A stretch of 64,000 nucleotides of DNA from Ianthella basta. Its lineage: Eukaryota; Porifera; Demospongiae; Verongiida; Ianthellidae. The stretch covers positions 6,961,322 through 7,025,321 of the forward strand of contig OZ025872.1 in NCBI GenBank assembly GCA_964019415.1. Direction: 5' to 3'. Every line of letters starts with the position of its first letter. Within the stretch, counting starts at the first letter, position 1. The notes beneath the pieces were generated by a model. It ran no database searches, was not told where the DNA came from, and saw only the letters and a list, made by a program, of their open reading frames with translations. The position numbers and the translations under genes are program-made. Shown piece after piece: positions 36,101 through 60,648 of the stretch.

Positions 36101-39100
36101 GTACGAGAGAAGAACTGACTTCAGAGGAACAAGTGAGTAGTACTCAAGTTTAAATCCTGTACATGCAGACTTTACTAGGAGCACAGATTTGCTCTTTGAT
36201 TGCAAGGTTGTGAGATACTCTACCACTCCAAAGTAAGTAACGTTTATCAGTGAGTGCAGTGGTAGCACTTTCCATGTTGGGTTGGTACAAGGTTATTTCA
36301 AATTCCTCACACAGTGATGTAGATAGAAGCAAAGTCCTAATGAAAGCTGAAAGTCAATGAAACTAGGCCATTTAAAGTTAAAGACAGATCATTATTATTC
36401 TGTGCGTGCGAACAAGTGAACAGGCTGGCTGAAGAATAAACTTTGAAATACTCATTTTCATCTACATCCATCTCGCTGCAACTCAACAAGCATTTCGAGT
36501 CAAAAAACTCGAACTCGAACTACTTGCTAACAACTTCCCTGTGTATGTTCAATAGTTCAGATAGCTGGGTATGCAGCATTGCTGCTGGTGTGAAAGATAC
36601 ATCATGGTGCCATAGACTGGGGCTGCAAGAATTTCAAGTCTCCAGACCAGGAAGTCATCCAGTGAAAGCACCCCTACCAAACTGTCAAAATGCTTTGCTG
36701 ATGCACTTTGATCTACATAACATTCTGAATGAGGATGTACATGTTTATTAGTGCCTGGAGTAGGAGTGTGCTGGCTAAAACCGCTACCCTAAGTGGTAAT
36801 GCCATGATTCGATTTGTCTCTCTTTGGCCAATGGGTCATTCGACCTCTGTTGTATTTGGGGCTGCACCTCGCAGGAGAATAGTTAGATAAGCTTTCTATT
36901 ACAATACTATTACTTAAACATGTTCTAGAAAGACTTTGCGCTCTTTGGGTACACGGGGAAATACAAAGAATGATGATTATGAGCCTAGCAAACAGAGAGC
37001 GCGTCGAGCGCGGCCATTTTACAATGTCCGTCAGTGATAATTGGAGCTCTATCTCGCAGAAGAGTTTTTCGTTAGGCTTTTTACGAGTATCACTCTATCA
37101 GCACATCTTCTTGAACACATTTCGTTCGATTGAGACACGGCGAAGCGCCACTGGAGATGATTTTAAGCTTTGTAAAGTGTGACGTGAGTGGCGCCTTTGG
37201 CGCCCCAAAAGTTGAATTGTTCTTAGACCGATTCAAAAACAAACTACTACCACTCACCAAAGAGGACCTTTTGAATAGATAGCAAGGTGTTACTATTTGG
37301 CATGAGTTTTCCTGACAACATTCAAATGATTCCACCATGATGTTAGCCACTTTGTGCAGCTGTCTTGTCACTATGGAGAGCTTTGTCATGTACAATTCCA
37401 GCGTCAGAGACTATCACATATATCAAAGTGTATTGAGAGTGGAAGTGCAGAGAACCGCGTGTGCAAGCAACCGGCCTGATTTCGTAGAGAACCTCCTCCA
37501 GCTGCAGCTTTCCATTCTCACTCACATAAATAAATACTTTCCAATCTGCACTCACTGCTTCTATTTTAGTTGACCATACGATCTCGGAGTCCGCGTCTTG
37601 GTGTTGGCATCTTTATTGACCAATGTGAGATATCGGCAGAAAGCGGGATGATAGGGTCAGGAAGGTGGCCGCTGATCGGCTTGATGTAATTCAAAAGCAG
37701 CAAGGAGAACGTTCAAAATCTTTCCAATCTGGGTGCATGAGACAAATATTCCACATTTACAAATTTTCACAAATTTTGGGAACAAATTATGAAAATAGCA
37801 AAAAATTGTCTCACGTGCAAATAACTACAGCTATGGTAGCTATTGTTTCCATATTGCTGCAAATGAAGTGCTGAATAGTAAAGATGTACGTAAAATAGGG
37901 ATGGCGCAGAAACTACAGAAACACATAATACATGCTATGCTAACATAGGCAATCTTGTCTGTGAACATTGACGGAGCTACCAGTTACTGCTTCAGATATC
38001 ATTCTACTTGGAAATCAAATATATGAGAATGTATCAAAGGTAAGAAGACATGCGAACATACCCTACAGATACAGAAGACACTGGATGTCAACTGAGTGTG
38101 CATAGATACATAAATCTGAGTATCTAGGATACAAGCAATGCACATAGTTATTCCAGAATCATCCTATGGCCAAACTATATTCACTGGCCTGTACTATAAC
38201 AATGAAGAGATATGACAAAGCCTTTTATGTAGCCCTCAGTGGGTCTATACATGGTTGACATTGTGTCAGGATGCCATTGGGCTCTGCAGCATACTTCCTA
38301 CAATTTATAATCGGGGAAGATTGAGGATGTGCCTCATTAGTTGTTGGAGTGTGATGCGTGGGACACAGAACGGCAGCCTCTCCTGCAGTGCATGAGGCAA
38401 ATAATCAATGGTTTTGATAGTCTCAGGGATGATGACAAGCTGATCTGCTATTGGACAAGGGTACCAGCATGCGTCAGTATTGAAAGCCATTATGAAATGT
38501 GGACTGCTTGATTTTAGTAGCTACGAAACGCCCCTTTTCAAGTACCTGGCTTGACTGATTGTTGCTGAACTGACTAATTGCCAGTACTGATTATGTGCAT
38601 ATTATGATGTATACTTTGCTGTTCCTTTGTCGCCTCATAGGGCAGTTTGGCCCTAGTGCCTGAGGGCATGTGGCATAATAATAATAATAATAATAATATA
38701 ATATAATATAATATACAACTAACTTTCAGCCAACTTCAATAATCATTAATGTACATCAGATTTACGTAGCACCAATCAAACACCTCTTGTAGTAGCACAT
38801 CTCAAATTCTTTCAGCTCGCACAATGCTGACTATAGTGTCTTTTTGCTACTTACAGGTGAAACGTACGGAAGAACACTCAACCTAAATGTCTCCTACCGA
38901 GGCAAGCGTTCCCTCAGGGCTGTTGGCCTAGAAGAGAAGATCCTGAGAAACTCGGTGGTAATAACAGCTAGGACAATCCATCTGCCAGGGAAACCGCCAA
39001 TAACAACTCCTTTCAGCCGTGAGGGTGAGGTGCGTAATACAGTGGATCGGACGACTCTTCACAGTACGCTTATTTCAGAGGCAGAGGCTTGCCCAAATGT

Positions 39101-40124
39101 GTCCATCTACTTTCAGCACAAGCTGACCAAAATTGACTTCAACACCATGACCCTCACATTTGTGGATTCATCTGGCCCAACACCAAAAGAGGTGACAGTG
39201 AGGCATGACTTCATCTTTGGCTGTGACGGAGCATACTCAACAGTCAGAGAACAGATGAAAAAACATGGCCGCATCAACTTTTATCAGGAATACGCCTATC
39301 ATGGCTACAAGGAGCTACTCATCCCATGCAAAGCAGATGGGAAGCATGTACTGAAGGGTAACCACTTGCACCTGTGGGGGGATAGTGATTACATTGCGGC
39401 TGGCATTCCAACTTTGCAAGGAAACTTCAGAATAAGTCTCTTTTTCCCATTAGAAAGCTTTGCCACATTCCGGACCAAGGAGGATGTACTCACATTCTTC
39501 CACAAGAGATTTCCAGAAATTACTTCATTGATGGGAGAGGAGATGCTAATAAAAGACTTCCTCCGCAATCCAGCAAATCCAGTATTTTGTGCAAAGTGCA
39601 CACCACATCACATTTCTGCAGGCGCCCTGCTGCTCGGTGACTCTGCCCATGCAATGGTACCATTTCTTACTCAGGCACTGAACTGTGGATTTGAAGACTG
39701 CTTTGTATTCTCTGAGATTCTGAAAGCCAAAGATAATGATTTATTTGAGGCTGCAAAGGAATACTCTGGCACACGGTGCGCTGACACACATGCCATTTGT
39801 GATGTAAGCAATAACTGGCAAGCTCAGATGGGGTACAATAAAACTTGGCTTTCGAGGTTGAAAGTGATCATTAAGAGTTACCTCTCCATTCTGATGCCAA
39901 GGACATTCATGCCTCTCTTTGCAATGCTGAGTTTCACAGGGATCCCCTACGCAACAGCAGTGCACAGGAGCAGCTGGCAGGACAGAGTGGTCTCGCGAGG
40001 ACTCAAGCTGGCTGGGGTGTCTGTGTTTTTGGTTACTGCACTGCTGGCATACCAGTGTCTGCCGATAGCCAGGTGGATGAAGCTCACCACTTACTCAGTA
40101 CAACTTCAGATTACCAGAGAATAA
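36006..40124 (+). CDS. Kynurenine 3-monooxygenase-like FAD enzyme, copy 2
   Basis: Paralogue of the gene at 3460. Exons 36006-36132 and 38857-40124 join in phase (127 + 1268 nt) to 464 residues. The intron position is identical, but the intron is 2.7 kb against 0.5 kb. Motifs: GAGLVG, GCDGAYSTVREQ, GDSAHAMVPFLTQALNCGFE and a C-terminal hydrophobic anchor. It keeps Arg81 (human Arg85), has Phe95 (human Tyr99), Phe in PRTFMPLFAML where human has Tyr398, and Thr where nearly all relatives have Gly in PFxGQ. The C-terminus is six residues longer because the TGA of copy 1 is replaced. Exon 1 and parts of exon 2 are nearly identical to copy 1 while others have diverged. Its substrate may differ from kynurenine. 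Confidence 0.88.
36133..38856 (+). other. Intron 1 of KMO-2 (2.7 kb)
   Basis: Flanked by in-phase coding exons. No other gene was recognised inside. A CpG-containing block at about 36930-37250 (GGCGCC, GAGCGCG) differs from the AT-rich rest and may be an inserted element, but I could not define ends. An (ATA/ATAAT)n run lies at about 38677-38716. Confidence 0.6.
38677..38716. repeat. (TAA)n / (TATAA)n microsatellite
   Basis: A run of TAA units followed by TATAA units in KMO-2 intron 1. Confidence 0.9.
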
Positions 40125-41066
40125 CTCAGGAACATTCTAAACTAAGGGCAGACAAAGCTGTACATTTGTAACTCCAAATTTCCAAAGTCTGTCCAATAAT
40201 ACTGTGCAGTATGTTATAATTATGCTAATTTTTGTCAGTATTAAGAATTCAAATGAGATTTGCTGTAAGCATGTAAAAATTATTGAACTGTCCTACAGAG
40301 AGTGAATAATTTAGCTGGAAAACAGGTGTAAAATCAAACCATGACTACCACATTATAGTGAATAGTGCTGGGAGGTATCTTAATATATCGATGTTATACT
40401 TGGTTATATCATTTTATTCATAAATATAGTTCACGGTGGGAGATTATCAAAATATCGGCACACAATAAATATCATGTATCCGGCTATGTCAATAGTACAT
40501 GTCCAGTGAGACTTCAGCATTTCAGATGTACCATCCAAGACTGTGGCCTTAGTGACAGGAGTCAATCACAAGAAAAGCATCAACTGTAGTTTAAAAGGCA
40601 TCTGCGTCCTCAACCGTTGCCGCCATGTCACTTACGTATCTCTATTTTGTTGCCAGTCCTCTTCCAGCCACCATTAGAATGGCTGTCTGTAGTGACCTGA
40701 CCAGTGGTTAACAATATCACGATATTTAGCCGTACTGTGATGTTTCATGGGGATAGTTAGTTAGATTGCTAAAAGTCAATATCGCCCAGCACTAATAGTG
40801 AACTAGCAAACAAAACTCTCTAAGCCCCCCTCCCCTTCCTAGCTATACTGGCTGAACGTCATATTGTAAAAGTAATGAAAAGCCAACCAAATGCAAAGTG
40901 AACACTTTGGAAGCTGAAATCAGAGGTAACAATGTAAGCATGCAGTAACAATACCTTTTCTAGTGTAACAATTGTAATTATATTAATTTCACAGTGAAAG
41001 TAAGGTAACTGTACAACCACTGCAATGCATATGTGCATCAATTGACATAACACTGCTCACTAACAC
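40125..41066. other. KMO-2 / NDUFAF5 convergent 3' flanks
   Basis: Apart from the hAT-type MITE at 40363-40794 nothing recognisable was found. KMO-2 and NDUFAF5 end towards each other here. The T-rich minus-strand sequence below 41066 would be the NDUFAF5 3' UTR. Confidence 0.6.
40363..40794. mobile_element. hAT-type MITE with 8-bp target site duplication
   Basis: Begins TAGTGCTGGGAGGTAT and ends ATATCGCCCAGCACTA, its imperfect reverse complement. It is flanked on both sides by the exact octamer ATAGTGAA (40355-40362 and 40795-40802). An 8-bp duplication and short inverted ends point to the hAT superfamily. At 432 bp it has no transposase frame, so it is non-autonomous. The perfect duplication suggests a fairly recent insertion. 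Confidence 0.88.
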
Positions 41067-44000
41067 TTAGGTGTCACTCTCCTTGTTAGCTTGCCTCTTG
41101 CTGACGGCTGAAAGGTCCTTGAGTGAGGCTGTGGCCGAGCCTCGCGGCGCTGGTTGTGCCTGGCTCTTGTCTGGCTTCCAACCAATGAAGTGAAGCAATT
41201 GGAATGTAGCAGGAACACTGCCGCTGTCAGTGCCATAGGCACCTGGGCACAGGAGCAAGGAAGCACGGATCAAAATCAATTTGAAATTACTGTTGCCATA
41301 CATGGACATAGGACATACATGCATACATACTCTGTAGCAATGTTAAGAATATCATAGTAACAGCAAACATGGCTGAAATGTACTGAGAACACAGGATACG
41401 GAAACACAACAAACTGGAGACAGAACACAGTTTAATCAGAAATACGCCAGATACATACAAAATTACTGCTCTTTGTGTGGCCTACAATTTCACTTTCTTC
41501 ACAAATCAGGACATCCTTGCAAAAAGAGCATGCAAATTCCTCTATACATGTGAGGTGTTACAGGTTTACAGTTCAATGAAGTCATCAAACTAATGAAATC
41601 TGGTTACCCCTTTCTGAGACTTCCCTAGTTTGAATAGCCAGCTAGCTTTGCCCTTCAGCAGTATGAGCCACTCCCACTTTGGCCAAGATGCCAGTATTCT
41701 TTTAACTCTGCAGCCATTCAGCTTCATTTTGGTCATACCCACAACCTCCAACTGAGACTTATTCACTTCCCTCATTAGCTCTGCCTCACTACTGTTCAAT
41801 ATTCTGACATAGCACAAGTACATACCTATCACTCAACACCCACTGTGTAAGGCACTTGTTAAAGTCTGTTCTAAGAACAGTGTGTATAATCCAATCCATA
41901 TAGTGTCATGCAAGATGTACAAAACACAACATGCATAGCAAAACTCCCAGAAAATGCTGCACACACACAAATATCCGTACAAGTACAACCAGAAGATTTA
42001 CAGATAAAACATCTGCTGGAAACCTTTACAATACTATGATGCATAGCATAAAAACACAGCAGCTACATACACAGCCATACCTTTGTAAATGGCTGCAGCA
42101 GCTGCTAGTGTGTCCCTCCTGAGATATAACTTCCTCCTCCAGTCTGCACTACTCTCACCCATCCCTTTGAGGTCATACATTAACTCAAACATGCTTGGAT
42201 AGTGTACAGTCACTTCATCAATGTCCTTCAAAAGTAGGAATAACCAATGAATATAAATTACGTACTATGAAGAATGTTAGCCTTGAGCTAAAGCAGTATT
42301 CTCCCCAAAGTGCATAAAAGTAACCAACCTAGCTCCCCCAGGGCATTAATGTTGCGTGACAGGTGGTAGGTCTCCTTTCACAGGTGCCACCGGATGTGAT
42401 GTCACCACATTACAAACATAATTACGTAGCTTGTTTTCAAGTGGCTTCAGTGAAGAAGAATGCACTAACTACAGTCACACGCCCAAGTTACCCACAGACA
42501 GAAAACAAAGTTGCTGTCTGTGGGCATAGTAATATAATGCTTATAGTATGAAGACAGATGAAGATATAGTATGCCTATGGTATGAAGACAGAGCTGATAG
42601 ACAGCGTTGAATGCCCTGTTCCAGGATGGGTATACTATCAATGTAGAGAGAAGATTACTCACCAAAGTTGTCATGTTGAATCCTGCACTTGTCAGCAAGC
42701 CACCCATGTCTCTCATTCCAGTAAATGGAGATATATGGGGAGCAATACCCTGCAACACACAGTAAGTAAACAAAGAATATGCAGTGCAATACTGTATCTA
42801 CGTAAGAATGGCACATAGGTGGAGGCAAGAAGGCTTTGAAAGGTTTGTGGAAAATCGAAACGAAAGAAAAAGTGTTAGAATTAGAGGAATTGTTCTACTT
42901 GCTGCGACACAGTCTTGGTTGGGCGCATACGGCATACGTATGTGTATGCTAGTGTAATGACAATACAGATGTGTATATTTGTATTGTTAATAGCATTCTG
43001 ATGTAACATACGGTGTATTATAATAAGTGCACTTCACAAACACACCCCTTCCCTCTCCATCTCTGCCAGTTGCAGGGAACACCTCAGTTCAAACAGAGTG
43101 TCACCGGAGAACATGCACCCTACAAATACTCCATCATTCTTGAGCACTCTCAACACCTAAACACAAGCAGAGAATAATACGTATGTCATAAATAATACAT
43201 TTCATGACTCTTGCATACATATAGCAATACACTGTAGCGAGTTTCAGGACTATTTACTGTAATACATTCAGAAACATACTACTTGCCTCAGATAGAGCCT
43301 TTGGGAGGTCATTAACCCAATGCAAGCTGCAGCAGGAAGAACAATCACAAACAACAGCACTAACAAAGAATGAATGTCATGCTACAGCCAACAGTGGTAT
43401 GTAGAAACATAATGATGCCAGAGTGAAATGTACATGGGCTTTTACACCTGCATGCTGGAGAGTACAGGCTGACACTAGTCGCTTCAACTACTGCAACAGC
43501 TAATACAATAAGGCAACATTAGATGTACGCTTTTCAGAAACTAGTTCAGATGAGAAGGAGCAGTGGTGGCTGGCTATGGTTGAGGCTTAGGAGATAGTTG
43601 CATCTCTATCAACCCCACTCTCAAGAATGGTACTGCTGCTTTACACTTGTAACAGGCTGGGAAACGTACTGCATCCTTCTAATACAGCCTACTGAGAAGT
43701 CTATGGCATTGATTTTCTCACATAGCTGCAGTCATGACCCTGCAATTCTGGCACAGATCAAGGGCAGTGAACAAGTGCACTCATGTCATATGTAGAGGCA
43801 ACGCAGAATGACTCCAACCTCACCTTAATGAAGAAGTAACAAGGTGGAAGAAGTTGTCTTCAAAGGCAAGGTTCTCTTCATCCATTACTTGCTTATGAGT
43901 AGTAACTGCTTCATCTGGACACACTGCAGCAGTGGCCTACATGACAAACATGTAAGGATGCACAATACAGCAGAAGAATAGCTAGTACACATTTCATATT

Positions 44001-45203
44001 GGAAACGTGTGTGCAAAAGGTGAAGAGTACATACAGTACAACCCTGGTGAGATTTGAAGTTTTCTAGCAAGAGATTACCTTTAATACCAAACTTAGACAT
44101 ATAAGTACTGTAATTGTAGTGTGTACTGTATTATCTTCATATTCATGTAGCAAACATCATCCACACTGTTGTGGAGAACCATTGGTAACATACAGAATCA
44201 CTTTCACTTACAATCATGTGTTCTGAAGCATCACACTGGTATAGAGTGCCAATGATGTCACCATTCATTTCCTTGGCAATGTGGCCTCGCCCACAACCTA
44301 GATCAAGTGCCACTGGAAAGAGCCTTTGCAAGTAAAAAGGCAAGCAACTCATCAACTTCCACACATTCGCTTAATCTACTGAAAAACAATACTTCGGGTC
44401 CTTGCTCACCTTGAGATGTCACAGACCCGCTCGACCATCCGTGAAGCTACCTAAGGGACAAGGAGTACCACATTCAGCATTACTAATCCTGGGACCTCCT
44501 ATGGCTGTTTCTGTCCACTGTCAATGGCACGCAGTACACACTAATGACATTGCATGAGGTTCTAGAGAGACCGGCCAGATTTGGACAAAACCTTCTACTT
44601 TACGACATGTACAGCAATCTAACAACTCATAGTCTCCTCATCACTAAAGATCCAAAGATTATCTTACAACCTCAGGAGCTTAATGTATACTGACTATCGG
44701 CCTTTGCAAAGAAAAAGGTGACATTGATGTGAGTGAGGTAAAAAGAGATGGTGGAGATAGTGAAGAAGAAGCAAAGAGCATGGACAAAGAAGCTGGAACA
44801 AATGAAAGAAGCATAGCTGAGGAGAAGGGCACATACTGAAGAAGGTGCAGGGAAGGATAGCATGAGAAGGAGAATGAAGAAGAAACAGGAAAGCAGTTCT
44901 AGAGACTCGTGACAATGCACAGGTGCCAGGCAGTAATTATGCACCCTGAACGTTTAATGTCGTACACTAGCTACTTGAATGACGACCACTGTACATACCA
45001 ATAGGAGAAAACCCATGTTGATTGATGAACGCACATTGGGTCAGTGATTTACGTACCTCGTCCTTCAAGTAGTCATATAGATGGGGGTTGGGAGCTAACG
45101 CAGCTCTGTTCCTCTGCGATCTCTTGGCGCTTCTATCAAACACGTCAATGATCTTAAAACTACTTGCATGACGCTTGCAGTACCTGAAGGGAAATGGCAA
45201 CAT
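41067..45203 (-). CDS. NDUFAF5: NDUFAF5, mitochondrial complex I assembly hydroxylase/methyltransferase-fold protein
   Basis: In humans NDUFAF5 hydroxylates an arginine of NDUFS7 early in complex I assembly, in the mitochondrial matrix. Nine exons on the minus strand: 45057-45203, 44410-44450, 44212-44323, 43824-43936, 43287-43326, 43046-43156, 42663-42749, 42081-42225, 41067-41242. The sum is 972 nt, 323 residues; human is 345. Basic Arg/Lys-rich N-terminus ([16 protein letters not shown]) fits a mitochondrial presequence, then [19 protein letters not shown]-binding motif [15 protein letters not shown] is at about 69-82; then [59 protein letters not shown] and [10 protein letters not shown]. 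Intron 5 (after exon 43287-43326) starts with GC (GCAAGT). The gene shares a 104-bp promoter with CFAP70. Confidence 0.95.
43281..43286 (-). promoter_or_regulatory. GC splice donor in NDUFAF5
   Basis: On the minus strand the exon ends CTATCTGAG and is followed by GCAAGT, a standard GC-type donor. Alignment to the conserved HWVNDLP...VLRVLKNDG junction fixes the site. Confidence 0.85.
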
Positions 45204-45307
45204 CGAAAACGCTTCACTGAGGTACTCCTATAGGGGAATCCCCGCTTTCGTACATTGCGCAATCAGAGGCTTAGGCCAGTTGCCATAGCAACGAACAGTC
45301 AAGGAAA
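45204..45307. promoter_or_regulatory. Bidirectional promoter between NDUFAF5 and CFAP70
   Basis: The start codons of two divergent genes are only 104 bp apart. The interval includes ATTGCGCAAT, a perfect 10-bp palindrome like a C/EBP site, and an X-box. There is no TATA box. Both 5' UTRs must be very short or overlap. Confidence 0.85.
45279..45292 (+). promoter_or_regulatory. RFX X-box
   Basis: GTTGCCATAGCAAC fits the X-box consensus GTNRCC-N2-RGYAAC at every position and is a near-perfect inverted repeat. It ends 16 bp before the CFAP70 ATG. RFX factors drive ciliary genes through such sites in nematodes, flies and vertebrates, so placement next to a ciliary gene is meaningful. Confidence 0.85.
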
Positions 45308-57546
<12,239 letters not shown>

Positions 57547-57914
57547 CAAACCTCTCCCCCAACTTAGCTTACCTATATATATACAGTATGGGCTGTTTGT
57601 TTGCTGCAGTGTGTGCTGTAGTTGACTACTTGTACTCTGTGCATTGTGCACTCCTACAGTTTCATTTCTTTCACTGTTGTCTGTATATGAATGGGTGTAT
57701 ACAGCGCGCATGTACACTCCTTGTGCATGTTGTACAGCAACATTCCCAGCCCATATCATATGCATGTTCACTTCTGACCACATGTACATTGTACACATGC
57801 CTGGGCTGTCTGTACATTTGGAAACAATGTCTCTCCATAACTTACCAATGCGCTTATATACAGTGCAATGCTGCATTGTGTGTGTACACATGCAATCACT
57901 ATGAAGTTGCATGA

Positions 57915-58120
57915 GTAATCACTGGATGTTACACCTATACCAGCCTTCTACACCAGTGGTGTGCAGAACAGCTGTACTGACTCTACCATCTTTGTCGGAT
58001 GACTAGTGGGGGGAAGGAGATCACTGGCTACCATCAAATAGGTCTAAGGCCCCCCAGCCTCTTGTAACATACAGCATGCACTGGTGTAGAAGGCCGGTCA
58101 GTGTAATATCTAGTGATTAC
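57915..58120. mobile_element. MITE family A, copy 2
   Basis: Ends GTAATCACTGGATGTTACAC and, reversed, GTAATCACTAGATATTACAC; inner arm sequence GCCTTCTACACCAGT in both. It shares ends and the core CCATCTTTGT.GGATGACT with the copy at 25788-26126 but is shorter (206 bp against 339 bp). Confidence 0.8.
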
Positions 58121-58348
58121 TGCAACTTCAACCATCCCGGCTTGTCCATGCAGTGGCTACCTGCAATGAACTGCCTTTTCATGCAATCATTATCTTGTTA
58201 ACATTATGGATATTAGAATATTAATGTTGACTGTTTCCATGCACTCTGAGTCTCACATGGCCAGACCACTTCCACCTCTTCCGGTATTCATAATTGTGCA
58301 ATGTCTGAGGGCTATTGCACTATAGCATAAGCATAGGACAGGATGCAG

Positions 58349-58420
58349 TAGTCTCACTTCCAACCCCTATTACTCTACACACATATCATTTGTGCAATCA
58401 TGGATACATTCTACATGCAA
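58349..58420. repeat. Dispersed repeat, copy 2
   Basis: TAGTCTCACTTCCAACCCC followed by CACACATATCATTTGTGCAA resembles 21713-21770. Confidence 0.55.
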
Positions 58421-59387
58421 TCACACAATAGGAGCTGGCACGCAAAGTAAGGATGTATGTATGATGCATAATCCATATTATACATACGTAGGTACTATAA
58501 ATTATGGATGTAATTTCATTCTTATCTAATAACAAATGCCATAAGAGTACTTCTGTATATACAGATACATACTGTGAGCCTATTCAATGTGCTGAATAAC
58601 ACATGGATGCAGCCCATCACATGCAGTGAATGTGTAGCTGGCTACGTATACACCTGGCATTGCATGCTAGAATTAGTCTAGCCACGCTATTCTAGTTCTC
58701 ATTAGCTATCGCACAGTGGCCTGTGTACTAATGAGAAGTTTGGGATAGCAAACACAGACCAATACTGGAATGAGTGTAGGAGGCAGAGACACCGTACCTC
58801 CTGCGATGTAGTTTGTACTGTAACACTGTAGAAGCAGACGTATGTATGTATGCGTGGTGCTTGTGTACAGCAGATGTGCTACATGGAATCATGTAAGTTG
58901 TGTTGACTACTAGTTGTGACAATAGCTTGGATGCTTGAATATATAGCTTCTACACATGTGTTTGTGCAATTCTGATTGTGTGTACATGTGTGCAGTGAAT
59001 ATTCAAGCACAGAGACAGACTGAGTCTGAATAATTAATGCAATGAGAGGTAGTCCCTAAGTAGTAGACTACAAGACACCACATGCAGGTGTACAAGGCAG
59101 AATTCATGGCCAAACACTAAGCACTAATTATAATAGATGGGTAATTAGCAGCCACATTTACCTCCATCATGTGTATCCCTATAATTTAATGCATGTACTT
59201 TACGTTTTTGACTTACACAACATCCCTCTAGACACCCATGCATTATATGACGTAGTCACACACACAATTATGTAATTGAACTAATGTCGTATAATGTTAA
59301 GGCTTTACTTTGTGTGCTGGCATTGCAGTTGTGTAGACTACATGCATAAGACTGTTGTTCCTTCGTCTGTGTGGAGTGCACAGTCAT

Positions 59388-60648
59388 GTGTATGGGACAA
59401 TTGTCTACACTTGTACAATATCAGGGAGTACCTACTATAGGTCTGTGTGCACCTGGGCATGCATTATATGTACATGTGTAACCTGGGGCACTCCCTCTAT
59501 ACATACATAGCCAACCCATGCTGTCATTACAACTAGTAGTAGACACAACTTACATGATTCCCTGTAACACATCTGCTGTACACAAGCACCACGCATCTGC
59601 TTCTGCAGTGTTGCAGTACAAACTACATCGCAGGAGGAATGTTGTCTCTGCCTCCTACACTCATTCCAGCATTGGTCTGTGTTTGGTGCATGCATGTGCT
59701 AACTCAAACTTCTCAGTAGTGTGTAGAGGTTCACTGTGGGCGGGTGGGCATGCGCATGTGTGTGCACACGATGCAGCATGTTTGTGTATGTGTATGTACA
59801 ACTGGCTACGTGCATTCCATGTTTCTGTCCTTGTGCAGTATGATCGATATGAATGTTGTGCATGCCTGGCCCTTACCCAAGCACTATATATACATACTGC
59901 ATGAAGTAGTCCCACACATAATCGAGTATATTGTGCATGGGTATTAAGTTTGTTTGCTGGCAGTATGGTTGTTCATAACATGCCTTTGTGTATAGGACTC
60001 TATGACAGCTAGCAGATTTGGTAGTTACTACACCTTGTCAGTGTACCTGGTGTATGTGCATCACTTCAGACACAGAACTACAGTGTGATAGCCAACTTAA
60101 TTAACTTTCAGATTCTAGTGTTTTGTTTGATGCAATGGTGTGAATGTGAGGAAACAGATTACTGCCAGATGGAAGACTGCTCCTTGACAACTTTCAGATT
60201 GTCCTCTGACTCAGATATGTTAATGCAGCAGATATTGCAGCTGCATTGTAGGATGAGCTTAGGATGGTGTGAAGTGCACTGTGGGACTATGTTCATGTGC
60301 ATACATATGAGCATGTACGTACGTAGCAGCATGTAGTGGTGTGCAGTACGTATGTATATGAGCAGTTGTTTGTGCATGTACTGTACAGTATCAGGGAGCA
60401 CCAATGTACTGTAGGTCTGTGTGCACCTGGGCATGCATGTAGATGTACAGCACATGTGTTATCTGGGCCACTCCTTCAACACATGCTAGCCATCCAAGCT
60501 ATTGTCACAACTAGTAGTCGACACAACTTACATGATTCCATGTAGCACATCTGCTGTACACAAGCACCACGCATACATACGTCTGCTTCTACAGTGTTAC
60601 AGTACAAACTACATCGCAGGAGGTATGGTGTCTCTGCCTCCTACACTC
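59388..60648 (+). repeat. Inverted repeat A, left arm
   Basis: Pairs with 61798-63058: matching positions sum to about 122446 throughout. Identity is very high; a 297-nt comparison inside the arms (60159-60455 against 61987-62283) differs at only a few positions. No coding potential: open frames here are products of TG/CA-rich sequence. Confidence 0.9.

Larger units (their letters stand above)
57547..59387. other. CFAP70 3' flank, repeat-rich
   Basis: No gene seen. It holds MITE family A copy 2 (57915-58120), copy 2 of a dispersed repeat (about 58349-58420), and a first partial copy of the unit that builds the inverted repeats further right (58759-58995). Confidence 0.6.

Noticed and set aside
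37090-37395. Frames on both strands in the CpG-containing block of KMO-2 intron 1
   Set aside because: No domain, no splice partners and strong overlap between strands. Probably a non-coding insert.
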